Assembly: GCA_020446665.1 (NCBI GenBank)
Contig: JAGREF010000080.1
Span: 1-11,555, forward strand
Source: Sphingomonadaceae bacterium
GTDB taxonomy: Bacteria > Pseudomonadota > Alphaproteobacteria > Sphingomonadales > Sphingomonadaceae
Direction of reading: 5' to 3'
Length of the DNA stretch: 11,555 bases
This document shows positions 1 to 7,917 of the stretch, piece by piece (position 1 is the first letter of the stretch; every line of letters starts with the position of its first letter). A program made the translations under genes and the position numbers. The notes beneath the pieces are model-generated. The model saw only the letters and a list, made by a program, of their open reading frames with translations, had not been told where the DNA came from and made no database searches.

Positions 1-1
1 T

Positions 2-376
2 ATGAAGGGCAGCCTGCGCAGCCATTTGCTGATCTATACGGTCGTCGTAGCCGGCACGCTCGCTGTGCTCTTCGACCTGACGCGGATCGCGGCGCTAGGG
101 GCCTTCTTCTACCTCATAATGGATATGCTGGTCCATTGGGGTGTCTTCCGGCACCTGCGCAACGAGGTCGGGGCAAGAGCGACGATCCTGCTTGCCGCCA
201 TGGCTGCGGACGGCGTTGTCCTTGCCGCCTTTACATGGGTGAAGCTGAACAGCGATCCGATGGTTGTGATCTACGCGGCGATAGGCATCGTGCTGGTCTT
301 TGCAGGAGAGCATCTCTTCTTGCGCCAAACGAGCCGAACGAAAGGGTATCTCCCCGACGAGAGTCAAAAGCGGTAG
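2..376 (+). CDS. C-terminal part of a membrane protein, probably an APC-family permease (5' end outside the window)
   Basis: The 124 residues hold four hydrophobic segments, at about 7-27, 29-47, 59-80 and 85-105, followed by a short charged tail. The first in-frame ATG is at position 2, but a membrane segment begins almost at once. A short loop with charged residues separates the middle helices (WGVFRHLRNEVGA). This looks like the last helices of a 12-helix amino-acid/cation permease of the APC superfamily rather than a complete small protein, so I treat it as truncated by the window edge. Permeases of this kind sit beside metal-efflux operons in related bacteria (from memory). It ends at TAG 374-376 and converges with the cus operon, 116 bases away, so it is not part of that operon. 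The family call is moderate. A complete small four-helix membrane protein is the alternative. Confidence 0.5.
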   Translation: MKGSLRSHLLIYTVVVAGTLAVLFDLTRIAALGAFFYLIMDMLVHWGVFRHLRNEVGARATILLAAMAADGVVLAAFTWVKLNSDPMVVIYAAIGIVLVFAGEHLFLRQTSRTKGYLPDESQKR

Positions 377-492
377 CCCGCAGAAGAGGGCGACGAGTCA
401 GAGGTTGAAATCCACCGCATTCGCGCTGGATGCCGCCGACTGCTCCCACGGTCTCCTGACAGCGCATAGATGAGCTACGAGGAACGGCGGCA
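377..492. other. Convergent gap between the permease fragment and cusF
   Basis: These 116 bases lie between two genes that face each other. I see no open frame and no canonical terminator for either side. The only dyad is TGCCGCCG (431-438) with CGGCGGCA (485-492), separated by 46 bases. Confidence 0.4.
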
Positions 493-879
493 TCACTTAT
501 TTTCGATCGAAGTTATCTCGTTCCCTGCATCTGACATGCGAAAGCCGAAGGTGACCTCGTCGCCCACCTTAACCTTCTTCCGCTCGCTTTCATCCGCCTC
601 AAACGCCATAGTCATGGCAGGCCAGCTGACCGCCTCGACAGGGCCGTGATCAATCGTGATCGTTCCGGCCACGTCGTCGATTGCCGTAATGGTGCCATGC
701 GCATTCGCCATCTGTCCCATGGCCTCGCCCATTTGACCGTCCATCGGCATGGTGCCGTTCATGGGCATATCCTGGGACGCCATGGGCATATTCTCGTTTT
801 GATCCGGCTCGCTTTGTTCGCTGCATGCAGCAAGTGCGAATGGAACAATGGCAATCATCAACCTGGTTGCGGTACGCAT
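493..879 (-). CDS. cusF: CusF-type copper/silver-binding lipoprotein with a Met-rich linker
   Basis: A 128-residue periplasmic metal chaperone. Residues 1-19 are a lipoprotein signal with lipobox LAAC, so Cys19 is the predicted acylated residue. Residues 31-57 are a disordered linker holding nine methionines in MPM-type motifs. Residues 60-127 form a CusF-type OB-fold domain. The E. coli CusF copper ligands His36, Trp44, Met47 and Met49 correspond to His78, Trp86, Met89 and Met91, with the same spacing of 8, 3 and 2 residues. It should bind Cu(I)/Ag(I) and pass it to the CusB/CusA pump. It is the last gene of the operon; its start lies inside the 3' end of cusA (22-base overlap) and has a strong AAGGAG site at 887-892. 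The lipid anchor and Met linker differ from soluble E. coli CusF. Copper binding is well supported; the membrane location (inner or outer) is not determined. Confidence 0.9.
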   Translation of the reverse strand: MRTATRLMIAIVPFALAACSEQSEPDQNENMPMASQDMPMNGTMPMDGQMGEAMGQMANAHGTITAIDDVAGTITIDHGPVEAVSWPAMTMAFEADESERKKVKVGDEVTFGFRMSDAGNEITSIENK

Positions 880-3800
880 TCTTCATCTCCTTGGTCTATC
901 GTAGGATTAGCTTTCGGCTGCCGCATCAGCAGATAGGCAGCAGGCAGCAGAAACATCGACAGTAGCGGCGCGGTGATCATTCCGCCCACCATGGGCGCAG
1001 CAATGCGGCTCATGACTTCTGCGCCCGCACCACTCCCGATGAGGATCGGGAAAAGGCCTGCGAGGATGACCGCAACGGTCATCGCCTTGGGCCGCACGCG
1101 CAGCAGAGCCCCCTCACGGATCGCTTCTGCGACTTCGTTGCCGGCGGGGTCTTCTCCTCGCCGTGCCAGCGCCGCTTTCAGATAGATGAGCATGACCACG
1201 CCGAATTCCGCCGATACCCCGGCAAGCGCGATAAAGCCGACCGCGGTTGCGACCGACTGATTGTAGCCCATCAGGTAAAGCAGCCAGAACCCGCCTGTCA
1301 GCGCGAACGGCAGCGTTCCCATTATCAGCAGCGCTTCATCCAAGCGGCGGAAGATCAGATAGAGCAGCAAGAAGATGATCGCGAGCGTTGCCGGCACGAC
1401 GATCTGCAGGCGTTCATAGGCACGGGTGAGATATTCGAACTGTCCGGCATAGGACAGGCTGACGCCGGGCGGCAGATCGATGTCGGTGGCGATGGTGCCT
1501 TGCAGTTCAGACACCACCGAAGCCAGATCGCGCCCGCGCACATCGACGTAGACATAGCTGGTGGGGCGACCCTGCTCGCTCTTGAGCATCGGCGGACCGC
1601 TCGCCACCCGAATATCCGCCACAGAGGCCAGCGTGATCTGTTGGCCCCCCGGAGTGAGCATCGGCAGATTGCGCAGATCGTCCACGCTGTCGCGATATTC
1701 GCGCGGATAGCGCACATTGATCGGATAGCGCGCCAACCCTTCGACCGTGCGTGCAACATTCGCACCGCCTATCGCGCCAGAGACGACCTGCTGCACATCG
1801 GCAATGTCGAGCCCATAGCGCGCTGCTTCAGCCCGGTTGATGTCGACATCGATGTAGCGCCCGCCCGAAAGCCTCTCAGCCAACGCCGAGCTTACCCCCG
1901 GAACCTGGCCCGCAATCTCCTCGACCTGCAATGCCACGCGTTCAAGCTGGGCCAGGTCCTCTCCTGCAACCTTGATCCCGATCGGGCTTTTGATCCCGGT
2001 CGCCAGCATGTCGATGCGGTTACGAATGGGCGGCACCCAGACATTGGCAAGGCCCGGCACCTGCACCACGCGGTCAAGTTCCTCGACCAGCTTGTCGAGC
2101 GTCATCCCGGCGCGCCATTGGTCACGCGGTTTGAAGCGGATGGTGGTCTCGAACATGGTCAGCGGGGCGGGATCGGTCGCGGTGTTAGCGCGGCCCGCCT
2201 TGCCGAACACGGTTTCGACTTCGGGCACGGTCATGATCAGACGGTCAGTGCGCTGGAGCAGCGCGGATGCCTGACCCGGAGACAGGCCAGGCAGCGCGCT
2301 TGGCATGTAGAGCAGATCGCCTTCATCGAGCGGGGGCAGGAATTCGCCGCCCAGCCGGGTGAAGGGAACCAGCGTGGTCGCAAAGATCAGCGCGGCGATC
2401 ACCAGTGTCGCCTTGGGGCGGCGCATGACCCAGTCAAGACCGGGGCGGTAGGCACGGGTCAGCGCGCGATTGAGCGGATTGCGCTCTTCCGCCGGGATGT
2501 TGCCGCGGACCAACCAGCCCATCAGAACCGGCACCAGCGTGACGGAAAGGATCGCGGCGGCCGCCATCGCATAAGTCTTGGTAAAGGCTAGCGGCGCAAA
2601 CAACCGCCCTTCCTGCGCTTGCAAGGTGAATACCGGTAGGAACGACAGCGTGATGATCAGCAGGCTGAAAAACAGCGCCGGGCCAACCTCCTTCGATGCG
2701 TCGGCAACGATCTGCCAGCGTTGCTGCGCTGTCATGATAATGCCGGGGTGTTCCTCGATCCAGCGCTCGATATGCTTGTGCGCGTTTTCGACCATCACGA
2801 CTGCGGCATCGACCATCGCGCCAATCGCAATGGCAATACCGCCGAGCGACATGATATTGGCACTGACCCCTTGGAACCGCATGACGACAAAGGCCGCCAG
2901 CACGCCCAGCGGCAAGGTCACAATCGCCACCAGCGCCGAGCGTGCATGCCACAGGAACAAGAGGCACACTATTGCTACGACGATGAATTCCTCGATCAGC
3001 TTGCCCGTCAGGTTTTCAATCGAGGCGTCGATCAGTTGCGAGCGGTCATAGGTGGTGACTATCTCGACCCCTTCGGGCAGGCTTGCCTGCAGTTCGTCGA
3101 GCCGCGCTTCCACCGCCGCAATCGCTGCGCGCGCATCGCCTCCCTGTCGCAGGATGACGATTCCGCCCGCAACCTCGCCTTCGCCGTTCAGTTCAGCAAT
3201 ACCGCGCCGCAGTTCCGGGCCGAGCTGGATGTTGGCGACATCACCCAATGTCACCGGCACGCCCCCCGCGGCAGCGCGCAACGGGATCGCGCGAAAATCA
3301 TCTAGATTGCTGAGGTAGCCCGAGGCGCGAACCATGAATTCAGCCTCGCCCATTTCGACAATCGAGCCGCCCGTCTCCTGATTGCCCGCCTGCACCGCGC
3401 GGACTACTTGGGCATGGGTGACGCCAAGCGAGGCCATGCGGTAGGGATCGAGCACGATCTGGTATTGCTTCACCATCCCGCCAACGCTGGCGACCTCAGC
3501 GATGCCGGGGATGGTCTGCAATTCGTAGCGTAGGAACCAGTCCTGGATGCTGCGCAACCCCGCCAGATCGTGCTCGCCGGTCCGGTCCACCAGCGCATAT
3601 TCATAAATCCACCCGACCCCCGTAGCATCCGGCCCCAGCGTACTTTCAACGCCTGCGGGCAGGCTGCCCTGGACCTGATTGAGATATTCCAGCACCCGGC
3701 TGCGCGCCCAATAAAGGTCGGTCCCGTCCTCGAAGATCACATAGACATAGCTGTCGCCGAAGAAGGAATAGCCGCGCACCGTCATGGCCCCCGGCACCGA

Positions 3801-4022
3801 AAGCATGGTGGTTGTCAGGGGATAGGTGACCTGATCCTCGACAATCTGGGGGGCTTGGCCAGCATGACTGGACCGGATCACCACTTGTACGTCGGACAGA
3901 TCGGGCAGGGCATCGACCGGCGTCGTGCGTACCGCCCACAGGCCCGCAAACGTAAGCGCGAGTGCCGCCAGCATCACGAACACGCGATTGGCAATCGCGC
4001 CATCGATGATCCGCGCGATCAT
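858..4022 (-). CDS. cusA: Heavy-metal RND pump, Cu(I)/Ag(I) type (HME-RND, CusA)
   Basis: The 1054-residue length fits the HME-RND family. It is the proton-driven inner-membrane pump of the CusCBA tripartite system and should export Cu(I)/Ag(I) through CusC. The copper relay methionines of E. coli CusA, Met573, Met623 and Met672, are present at exactly the same residue numbers, in LLYMPS, PLTMFET and RIDMLATG. The proton-relay Asp405 is in [13 protein letters not shown], followed by Glu412. The N-terminal helix, the periplasmic porter halves, the [15 protein letters not shown] segment and the C-terminal [12 protein letters not shown] and [15 protein letters not shown] motifs are all intact, so the gene looks functional. 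The start codon overlaps the cusB stop by four bases (4019-4022), and a GGAAGG-like site lies just upstream inside cusB. The closest alternative, a Zn/Cd/Co CzcA, is disfavoured by the Met triad. Confidence 0.96.
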   Translation of the reverse strand: MIARIIDGAIANRVFVMLAALALTFAGLWAVRTTPVDALPDLSDVQVVIRSSHAGQAPQIVEDQVTYPLTTTMLSVPGAMTVRGYSFFGDSYVYVIFEDGTDLYWARSRVLEYLNQVQGSLPAGVESTLGPDATGVGWIYEYALVDRTGEHDLAGLRSIQDWFLRYELQTIPGIAEVASVGGMVKQYQIVLDPYRMASLGVTHAQVVRAVQAGNQETGGSIVEMGEAEFMVRASGYLSNLDDFRAIPLRAAAGGVPVTLGDVANIQLGPELRRGIAELNGEGEVAGGIVILRQGGDARAAIAAVEARLDELQASLPEGVEIVTTYDRSQLIDASIENLTGKLIEEFIVVAIVCLLFLWHARSALVAIVTLPLGVLAAFVVMRFQGVSANIMSLGGIAIAIGAMVDAAVVMVENAHKHIERWIEEHPGIIMTAQQRWQIVADASKEVGPALFFSLLIITLSFLPVFTLQAQEGRLFAPLAFTKTYAMAAAAILSVTLVPVLMGWLVRGNIPAEERNPLNRALTRAYRPGLDWVMRRPKATLVIAALIFATTLVPFTRLGGEFLPPLDEGDLLYMPSALPGLSPGQASALLQRTDRLIMTVPEVETVFGKAGRANTATDPAPLTMFETTIRFKPRDQWRAGMTLDKLVEELDRVVQVPGLANVWVPPIRNRIDMLATGIKSPIGIKVAGEDLAQLERVALQVEEIAGQVPGVSSALAERLSGGRYIDVDINRAEAARYGLDIADVQQVVSGAIGGANVARTVEGLARYPINVRYPREYRDSVDDLRNLPMLTPGGQQITLASVADIRVASGPPMLKSEQGRPTSYVYVDVRGRDLASVVSELQGTIATDIDLPPGVSLSYAGQFEYLTRAYERLQIVVPATLAIIFLLLYLIFRRLDEALLIMGTLPFALTGGFWLLYLMGYNQSVATAVGFIALAGVSAEFGVVMLIYLKAALARRGEDPAGNEVAEAIREGALLRVRPKAMTVAVILAGLFPILIGSGAGAEVMSRIAAPMVGGMITAPLLSMFLLPAAYLLMRQPKANPTIDQGDEECVPQPG
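887..892 (-). promoter_or_regulatory. Ribosome binding site of cusF inside cusA
   Basis: On the minus strand the sequence reads AAGGAG, then seven bases, then ATG at 877-879. This is the strongest Shine-Dalgarno match near this start. It picks the ATG at 879 over the out-of-frame ATG at 884-886. It lies within the last codons of cusA, so the lipoprotein can be translated by ribosomes finishing the pump. Confidence 0.75.
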
Positions 4023-5527
4023 TCGCCGGCCTTCCGGATCGAGACGATGTGCGGCCCGGTATCTGCCTGTTCAAAGGTGAAGCTTACCCGGTCGCCTTGC
4101 CGCAACCCGCGAAGCTGGTCCGGTCCCTCGGCGGCAAACGCCATCGTCATGGCGGGCCATCCCAATGCGGGAACTGGCCCGTGCCGCAAGGTCACGCTGC
4201 GCCCCGAAATACGCTGCACGGTGCCGTTTGCCCGGTAGACGCGCGGGCTTTCCGTATTTGCACGGCCTTCGCCGCGCGCGGAAGCTGTCGGGGCATCGTC
4301 AATGGCACGCACATCGATGCCGGAAAGGCTCGCTTCGGAATCGAGCAGGAACTGACCCGAAGACACCACCTCTTCGCCCTCACCAAGTCCGGCGAGAATT
4401 TCGGTCCGGCCACCTGCCTCGCGGCCGATGCGAACTTCGGCAGGGCGATAACCGCCGCCCTCGCGCGCGATCATCACCAGTGTTCGCTCGCCCGTGCGGA
4501 TCACCGCCTCGGATGGAACCAGCAAGGCCTCGCGCTGCTCGCTCGATAGCGTGACCTGCGCGAACATGCCCGGTTTCAGGCGCAGCCCCGGATTGGGCAG
4601 TGCCGCGCGCACGGTGAGCGTCCGGCTCGCTTCCGCAACGCCGGGCAGGATGGCGATGATCCTGCCGGCAAAGCGTTCGTCGGGAAAGGCGGTCAGCGTG
4701 GCGCTGACAGGCTGACCGACACGGGCGCTGCCCGCCTGTGCTTCGGGCACGGCGGCCTCCAGCCAGATCGGGCTATAGCTACTGATCTCGGCAAGGCTTT
4801 GCCCTGCCGAGACGGTCATGCCCGGACGCACGCCCAGCATGGTGATCGCGCCCGATTGCGGCGCTGTCACCGTGATCGTCGATTGCGGCCTGCCGCTGCG
4901 TTCAACCGAGGAAATGATCGTGTCCGGCATGCCGAGCAAGCGCAGACGCTCGCGCGCCGCGCGGGCAAGCGGCTCGTCCCCCGTTGCCCTGACGGCAAGG
5001 TATTCGGCTTGCGCGCCGCCCCATTCGGGCACCAGGACATCCGCAATCGGCGCGCCGGATACCACCACATCCTGCGGCGCAAGACCATAGGTGCGCTGGA
5101 CGTAGCCGCCCGTGCGCGGCTGAACATTCGCGACTGCTCCGCCATTATAGGCCAGCGTGCCGGTAACGATCGTGCCTGGTTCCAGCATGCCATATTCAGC
5201 GGCTACCGTCCGGATGCCGAGGTTTTGCACCATGGCCGGATCAATGCTGACGCCGCTGCCTTGCGCCTCGCCTCCAGCACATTTGGGAACCAGTTGCATA
5301 TCCATGAACGGCGATGGTCCCGGCGCGTCGAAGCGTTGCCCCGGCACCATGGGATCATACCAGTAGAGCACGTCCTCACATTCGCCGTCCGTCATGGCCA
5401 TGCCTGCATCGCCTCCCGGCATTATCCAACCGGCAAGGCCAAATCCGCCCGCAGCACCTGCCAACGCGATGATTGCAACACCGATAGTGATTTTCCATTT
5501 TGCGATCTTGCGTGTGTCGTCCGTCAT
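4019..5527 (-). CDS. cusB: RND periplasmic adaptor with N-terminal metal-binding domain and C-terminal fused CusF domain
   Basis: A 502-residue membrane-fusion protein linking CusA to CusC. Residues 12-36 are an N-terminal membrane anchor. Residues 50-84 form the CusB heavy-metal-binding segment (YWYDPM ... [10 protein letters not shown]); Met60, Met75 and Met77 have the spacing of the E. coli CusB ligands Met21, Met36 and Met38. Two cysteines (Cys50, Cys83) flank it. Residues about 100-400 carry the barrel-sandwich, helical and beta-barrel domains ([34 protein letters not shown]). Residues 429-500 are an extra CusF domain with ligands His449, Trp457, Met460 and Met462 in correct spacing. E. 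coli CusB is about 407 residues and lacks this tail. The start overlaps the cusC stop (5524-5527), with a GGAG site at 5536-5539. The adaptor should receive copper itself and from the fused and free CusF domains. Confidence 0.95.
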   Translation of the reverse strand: MTDDTRKIAKWKITIGVAIIALAGAAGGFGLAGWIMPGGDAGMAMTDGECEDVLYWYDPMVPGQRFDAPGPSPFMDMQLVPKCAGGEAQGSGVSIDPAMVQNLGIRTVAAEYGMLEPGTIVTGTLAYNGGAVANVQPRTGGYVQRTYGLAPQDVVVSGAPIADVLVPEWGGAQAEYLAVRATGDEPLARAARERLRLLGMPDTIISSVERSGRPQSTITVTAPQSGAITMLGVRPGMTVSAGQSLAEISSYSPIWLEAAVPEAQAGSARVGQPVSATLTAFPDERFAGRIIAILPGVAEASRTLTVRAALPNPGLRLKPGMFAQVTLSSEQREALLVPSEAVIRTGERTLVMIAREGGGYRPAEVRIGREAGGRTEILAGLGEGEEVVSSGQFLLDSEASLSGIDVRAIDDAPTASARGEGRANTESPRVYRANGTVQRISGRSVTLRHGPVPALGWPAMTMAFAAEGPDQLRGLRQGDRVSFTFEQADTGPHIVSIRKAGE

Positions 5528-6759
5528 GGCCGATGCTCCACATAGGTCAGGCGGAGGGTGGTGGCCGCAAGGGCAGCGGCGCTTTCCCGCTCCAGAATTT
5601 CGAGTTCGAGTTCGATCAATGCCGTGCGCGCGGCAATCACATCGAGCAGCGTCGCCCGTCCGGCCTCATAGCTGGCCATTTCGAGATCGGCGCGCTGCCG
5701 GGCGAGCGGGAGCAATTCGCTTTGCGCACGCTCCCATTGCGTCACCGCGCTGCGCCACCGAGCCACATCTGCTGCAAACTGCGCCTCCAGCGCGCGCAAT
5801 TGCTCATCGCGTTCTGCGCGCGCAGCAGTGGCTTCGGCTTGGGCTGCCTCGATCCGTGGTTGCTGGCGCCGGTCGGTAAATATGGGCAAGGTTACAGACC
5901 CCATCACCGAAACCGCATCGCCAAACTGTCCGTCGCGTCGCCCGTAATTGACGCTGATTCCGAAATCGGGTCGGCGATCGGCCAAGGCGCGATCCGTCGC
6001 CGCCTCGGCGCGGCCCGACCGCGCATCGGCAATCGCGATTTCAGGATTGTGCGCCAGCGTCGTGCGCAATTGCGCCACATCGACCATCAGGCCCGGGCCT
6101 GGCCCGATGGCCTCCGCGTCAGCGACCGAAACATAGCGGGCCACCGCTGCCTGGGCGATGTCCTGTTCCGCTTCAATGGCAGTGAGCACATCCTCCATCG
6201 CGATCAGGGCCCGGCGAATTTCGAGGCTCTGCGCTGGCCGGGCCGATCCGCTGGCAATTGTGCTACGCGCAGGGGCAACCAGTTGCTGCAATTGAGCAAG
6301 GCCGTCTCTGGTCAAGGCGGCGCGTTGTTGGGAATACCAGAGCAGCACCCATGCCTCGCCCGCACCAATCGCGCCATGATGGCGGGCATGGGCAAGCGCG
6401 GCCCGCGCGATACCCGTTTCGGCATCGGCGATCGATCGATCGGCATGCCTTTTGGCGAGGTTGGGAAAGTCCTGCGCGATCCCGATGGCAAACTGCGTGG
6501 GCAACTGGCGGCCCGGCTCGAACGCAACCGGCCCGGTCACGGGAAGGTTCGCGATGCCGGCGCTCAGACGCGGATCGGGCAGCTCGTCAACAGCCTCAGC
6601 GCGGCGCTCACGCGCATCTACCTGCAGCACCCGTGCATCCACAAGCGGTGTTTCCGTGCGGGCGATCTCAATCGCCTCATCGAAGCCGACCGGCTGCGCC
6701 TGGGCAGCCTGCGCGGCAAGCAGGGCCGAAAGCGGCACCCAGCCAATTCGCCAATTCAT
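5524..6759 (-). CDS. cusC: Outer-membrane efflux channel of the Cus-type system (TolC/OEP family)
   Basis: A 411-residue protein of the outer-membrane efflux family, predicted to form the trimeric exit duct for CusBA. Residues 1-21 look like a Sec signal peptide cleaved after an AQA motif. There is no lipobox cysteine, unlike E. coli CusC, so it should be a non-lipidated channel, closer to CzcC in build. Two repeats of long amphipathic helices follow. The C-terminal half has the usual family pattern, with YEAGRATLLDVIAARTALIELELEIL near residues 355-380. The start is ATG at 6757-6759, with only a weak Shine-Dalgarno upstream. The gene overlaps cusB by ATGA. It lies 123 bases downstream of the small secreted-protein gene, a gap in which I see no clear promoter. 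The family is certain; the Cus name rests on its partners. Confidence 0.9.
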   Translation of the reverse strand: MNWRIGWVPLSALLAAQAAQAQPVGFDEAIEIARTETPLVDARVLQVDARERRAEAVDELPDPRLSAGIANLPVTGPVAFEPGRQLPTQFAIGIAQDFPNLAKRHADRSIADAETGIARAALAHARHHGAIGAGEAWVLLWYSQQRAALTRDGLAQLQQLVAPARSTIASGSARPAQSLEIRRALIAMEDVLTAIEAEQDIAQAAVARYVSVADAEAIGPGPGLMVDVAQLRTTLAHNPEIAIADARSGRAEAATDRALADRRPDFGISVNYGRRDGQFGDAVSVMGSVTLPIFTDRRQQPRIEAAQAEATAARAERDEQLRALEAQFAADVARWRSAVTQWERAQSELLPLARQRADLEMASYEAGRATLLDVIAARTALIELELEILERESAAALAATTLRLTYVEHRP

Positions 6760-6882
6760 AAAACGTCACTCGCACAAACCGAGCTGACGAGACGAAAGGA
6801 AGCCCGATCCGCTCAAAGACCGAAAGCCACACCTGATTCACCCGCCAGTCTCACACGCAGCGCAATGCGCCGCCGGATAAAC
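6760..6882 (-). other. Gap between the small secreted-protein gene and cusC
   Basis: These 123 bases lie between two genes of the same direction. I see no convincing terminator or -35/-10 pair. A short GC-rich dyad (GCGCA/TGCGC near 6861-6870) is too tight to be a normal hairpin. It is probably transcribed leader within the cus operon. Confidence 0.35.
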
Positions 6883-7257
6883 TCAAACGGTTCGAGTGAA
6901 TCGAGGAGGTGGCGATTGCGGAGGCGGAGGTTCGCTTTCCAGCGAGCTGACGCTGGCACGCAAATATACAGGCGTGAGCCGGAAACTGGTCGGTTGGTGT
7001 TCGCTGGAACTCGCAAGAGTCAAGGGCGGCAAGCAATTCATGGCGACTAGACATTCGAGCGTCATGTCCGGACAACACCCCTCCCTGTCGGTGGGTTCGC
7101 CCTGATCTTCCATCTGATGCTGGGGCATAGCTTGCGCCATCCCTGCGCAATCCGTGCTCGCTGCCGCAGGCTGCGGGACAGCAGCTGCATGTGCAGCCAC
7201 CTGCACGAACAGGCTGAGAAAGCAGCAGAGCATAGTGAAGGTGCGTTTGAAGGACAC
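6883..7257 (-). CDS. Small secreted Cys/Met protein heading the cus operon (CusD-like position)
   Basis: A predicted 124-residue exported protein. Residues 1-25 form a signal peptide (basic start, hydrophobic core, cleavage near AHA/AA). The mature part has a polar Met/Gln/His region (MAQAMPQHQM) and then a cysteine cluster GCCPDMTLECLVAMNC, giving four cysteines in 16 residues plus an earlier DC. It ends in a proline-rich tail, PPPPQSPPPRF. The function is unknown; cysteines and methionines in the periplasm fit metal binding or a sensing role. It is first in the operon before cusC, the place of CusD in C. metallidurans cusDCBAF, but I cannot show homology by eye. The start is a GTG (7255-7257) with no strong Shine-Dalgarno. 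ATG at 7231-7233 would give a shorter signal peptide and is a real alternative. The reading frame is supported by the signal peptide; the exact start is uncertain. Confidence 0.7.
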   Translation of the reverse strand: MSFKRTFTMLCCFLSLFVQVAAHAAAVPQPAAASTDCAGMAQAMPQHQMEDQGEPTDREGCCPDMTLECLVAMNCLPPLTLASSSEHQPTSFRLTPVYLRASVSSLESEPPPPQSPPPRFTRTV

Positions 7258-7436
7258 TCGCTGCGAATAAGCGCGCGGCGACTTTGAATCAAGCTGATCG
7301 TGGCTGACGCGGTCATCCCTCAGCTACTCAAGGCGCGCTTGCCTCCGTCGCCAGCGCGCATAGCATAGCAGCCTTGGAACGACCATGATCCATCTGGTTT
7401 CCCCGAGCGATACTGAAGGCGTTGCCTAATAGCTCG
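7258..7436. promoter_or_regulatory. Region expected to hold the cus operon promoter
   Basis: These 179 gene-free bases lie between the merR stop and the small secreted-protein start, both on the minus strand. On that strand TTGACG (7440-7435, overlapping the merR stop codon) is followed 19 bases later by CAGTAT. A second pair, TTGATT and TATTCG with a 17-base gap, ends right at the GTG start. Neither is strong, and I find no CueR-like or CusR-like operator. No clear terminator follows merR, so read-through from merR into the cus operon is possible. Confidence 0.3.
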
Positions 7437-7850
7437 TCAATTGTGCATCTTATCGCATTGCGTTTGGTCAGCCAGTGCCTCGATCACCTTACAGTCGGCT
7501 GAAAGTCCTCCGCGGCACCGCCCGGAAATCCTGACCAGCTCATCCCGCAACCGGCTCAGGTGGGAGATCTTGGCTTCGACCTGACGCAAATGCCGCGTGG
7601 TGATGCTGTCCGCTTCGGCGCAATCACGCTCCGGCTGATCGGCAAGATCGAGCAGCGAGCGGATATCGTCAATCGTGAATCCCAGCTGGCGGGAGTGGCG
7701 GATGAAGCTCAGCCGGGAGCGGTGCGCGGCATCGTAGATCCGATAATTTGCGGCCGACCTGGCCGGCGCGCTTAAAAGACCAATCCGTTCGTAATACCGG
7801 ATCGTTTCGACCTGCGTGTCGGTGGCTTTTGCAAGTTCGCCAATTTTCAT
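7437..7850 (-). CDS. MerR-family metal-responsive regulator, CadR/PbrR/ZntR-like
   Basis: A 137-residue DNA-bending activator. Residues 1-38 form the MerR winged helix (MKIGELAKATDTQVETIRYYERIGLL is the family signature). Residues 39-75 are the second winged part, and 80-110 form the dimerisation helix. Candidate metal ligands are Cys77 (ERDCAE), Cys112 and Cys120 (RCRGGLSADC), plus Cys132 near the end. Divalent-ion sensors (ZntR, CadR, PbrR) have Cys at position 77, where the Cu(I) sensor CueR has Ser. The Cys112/Cys120 spacing is that of CueR; CadR has 112/119. A divalent cation (Cd, Pb or Zn) is the most likely signal. It diverges from the CDF gene and should control the shared operator at 7857-7877. 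It lies upstream of, and in line with, the cus operon, but the Cys77 makes it an unlikely copper sensor. The family is certain; the ion is inferred. Confidence 0.92.
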   Translation of the reverse strand: MKIGELAKATDTQVETIRYYERIGLLSAPARSAANYRIYDAAHRSRLSFIRHSRQLGFTIDDIRSLLDLADQPERDCAEADSITTRHLRQVEAKISHLSRLRDELVRISGRCRGGLSADCKVIEALADQTQCDKMHN

Positions 7851-7853
7851 CGC

Positions 7854-7886
7854 TTGACCCTGTAGCAGCTACAGGGTGCATATAGA
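7854..7886 (+). promoter_or_regulatory. Metal-inducible promoter of the CDF/DUF3703 operon
   Basis: The -35 element is TTGACC at 7854-7859. The -10 is either CATATA at 7879-7884 (19-base spacer) or TATAGA at 7881-7886 (21-base spacer). Both spacers are longer than 17, as in MerR-activated promoters, where DNA untwisting by the metal-bound regulator realigns the two boxes. Transcription would begin near 7890, leaving a short leader before ATG 7918. Confidence 0.75.
7857..7877. promoter_or_regulatory. MerR-type operator (perfect palindrome)
   Basis: Ten-base arms ACCCTGTAGC and GCTACAGGGT flank a single A; the arms are exact reverse complements. The palindrome begins inside the -35 hexamer TTGACC and fills the promoter spacer, which is the standard layout for operators activated by MerR proteins (mer, zntA, cadA). 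The arm sequence resembles the known CadR/PbrR site pattern (from memory). It is the expected binding site of the divergent regulator. Confidence 0.9.
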
Positions 7887-7907
7887 GGGCCGACTCGCAA
7901 ATTCCAA
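7879..7907 (-). promoter_or_regulatory. Promoter of the merR gene
   Basis: On the minus strand TTGGAA (7907-7902) and TATATG (7884-7879) are separated by 17 bases, a normal sigma-70 spacing. The -10 overlaps that of the opposing CDF promoter. The predicted start, near 7872, falls inside the operator, so the regulator bound there should repress its own gene. Confidence 0.6.
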
Positions 7908-7917
7908 AGAGTAGGCC

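Noticed and set aside
431..492. TGCCGCCG/CGGCGGCA inverted repeat as a terminator of the cus operon
   Set aside because: The 46-base loop is too long, and no T-run follows in either direction.
1500..2591. Long 363-codon open frame on the plus strand opposite cusA
   Set aside because: It lies wholly antisense to the clear CusA gene; its His/Arg/Asp-rich composition is typical of antisense frames in GC-rich DNA, and it has no recognisable domain.
5500..7050. 516-codon plus-strand open frame opposite cusC
   Set aside because: It is antisense to a well-supported outer-membrane channel gene, with low-complexity Arg/Gly-rich translation and no family motif.
7369..7417. Imperfect dyad GGAAACCA/TGGT..TTCC as a merR terminator
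   Set aside because: It has mismatches and an unpaired core, and no T-run follows on the minus strand.
7258..7436. CueR-type or CusR-type copper operator before the cus operon
   Set aside because: No palindrome with the expected CCTTCC/GGAAGG or TGACAA/TTGTCA arms is found; only weak promoter-like pairs are seen.
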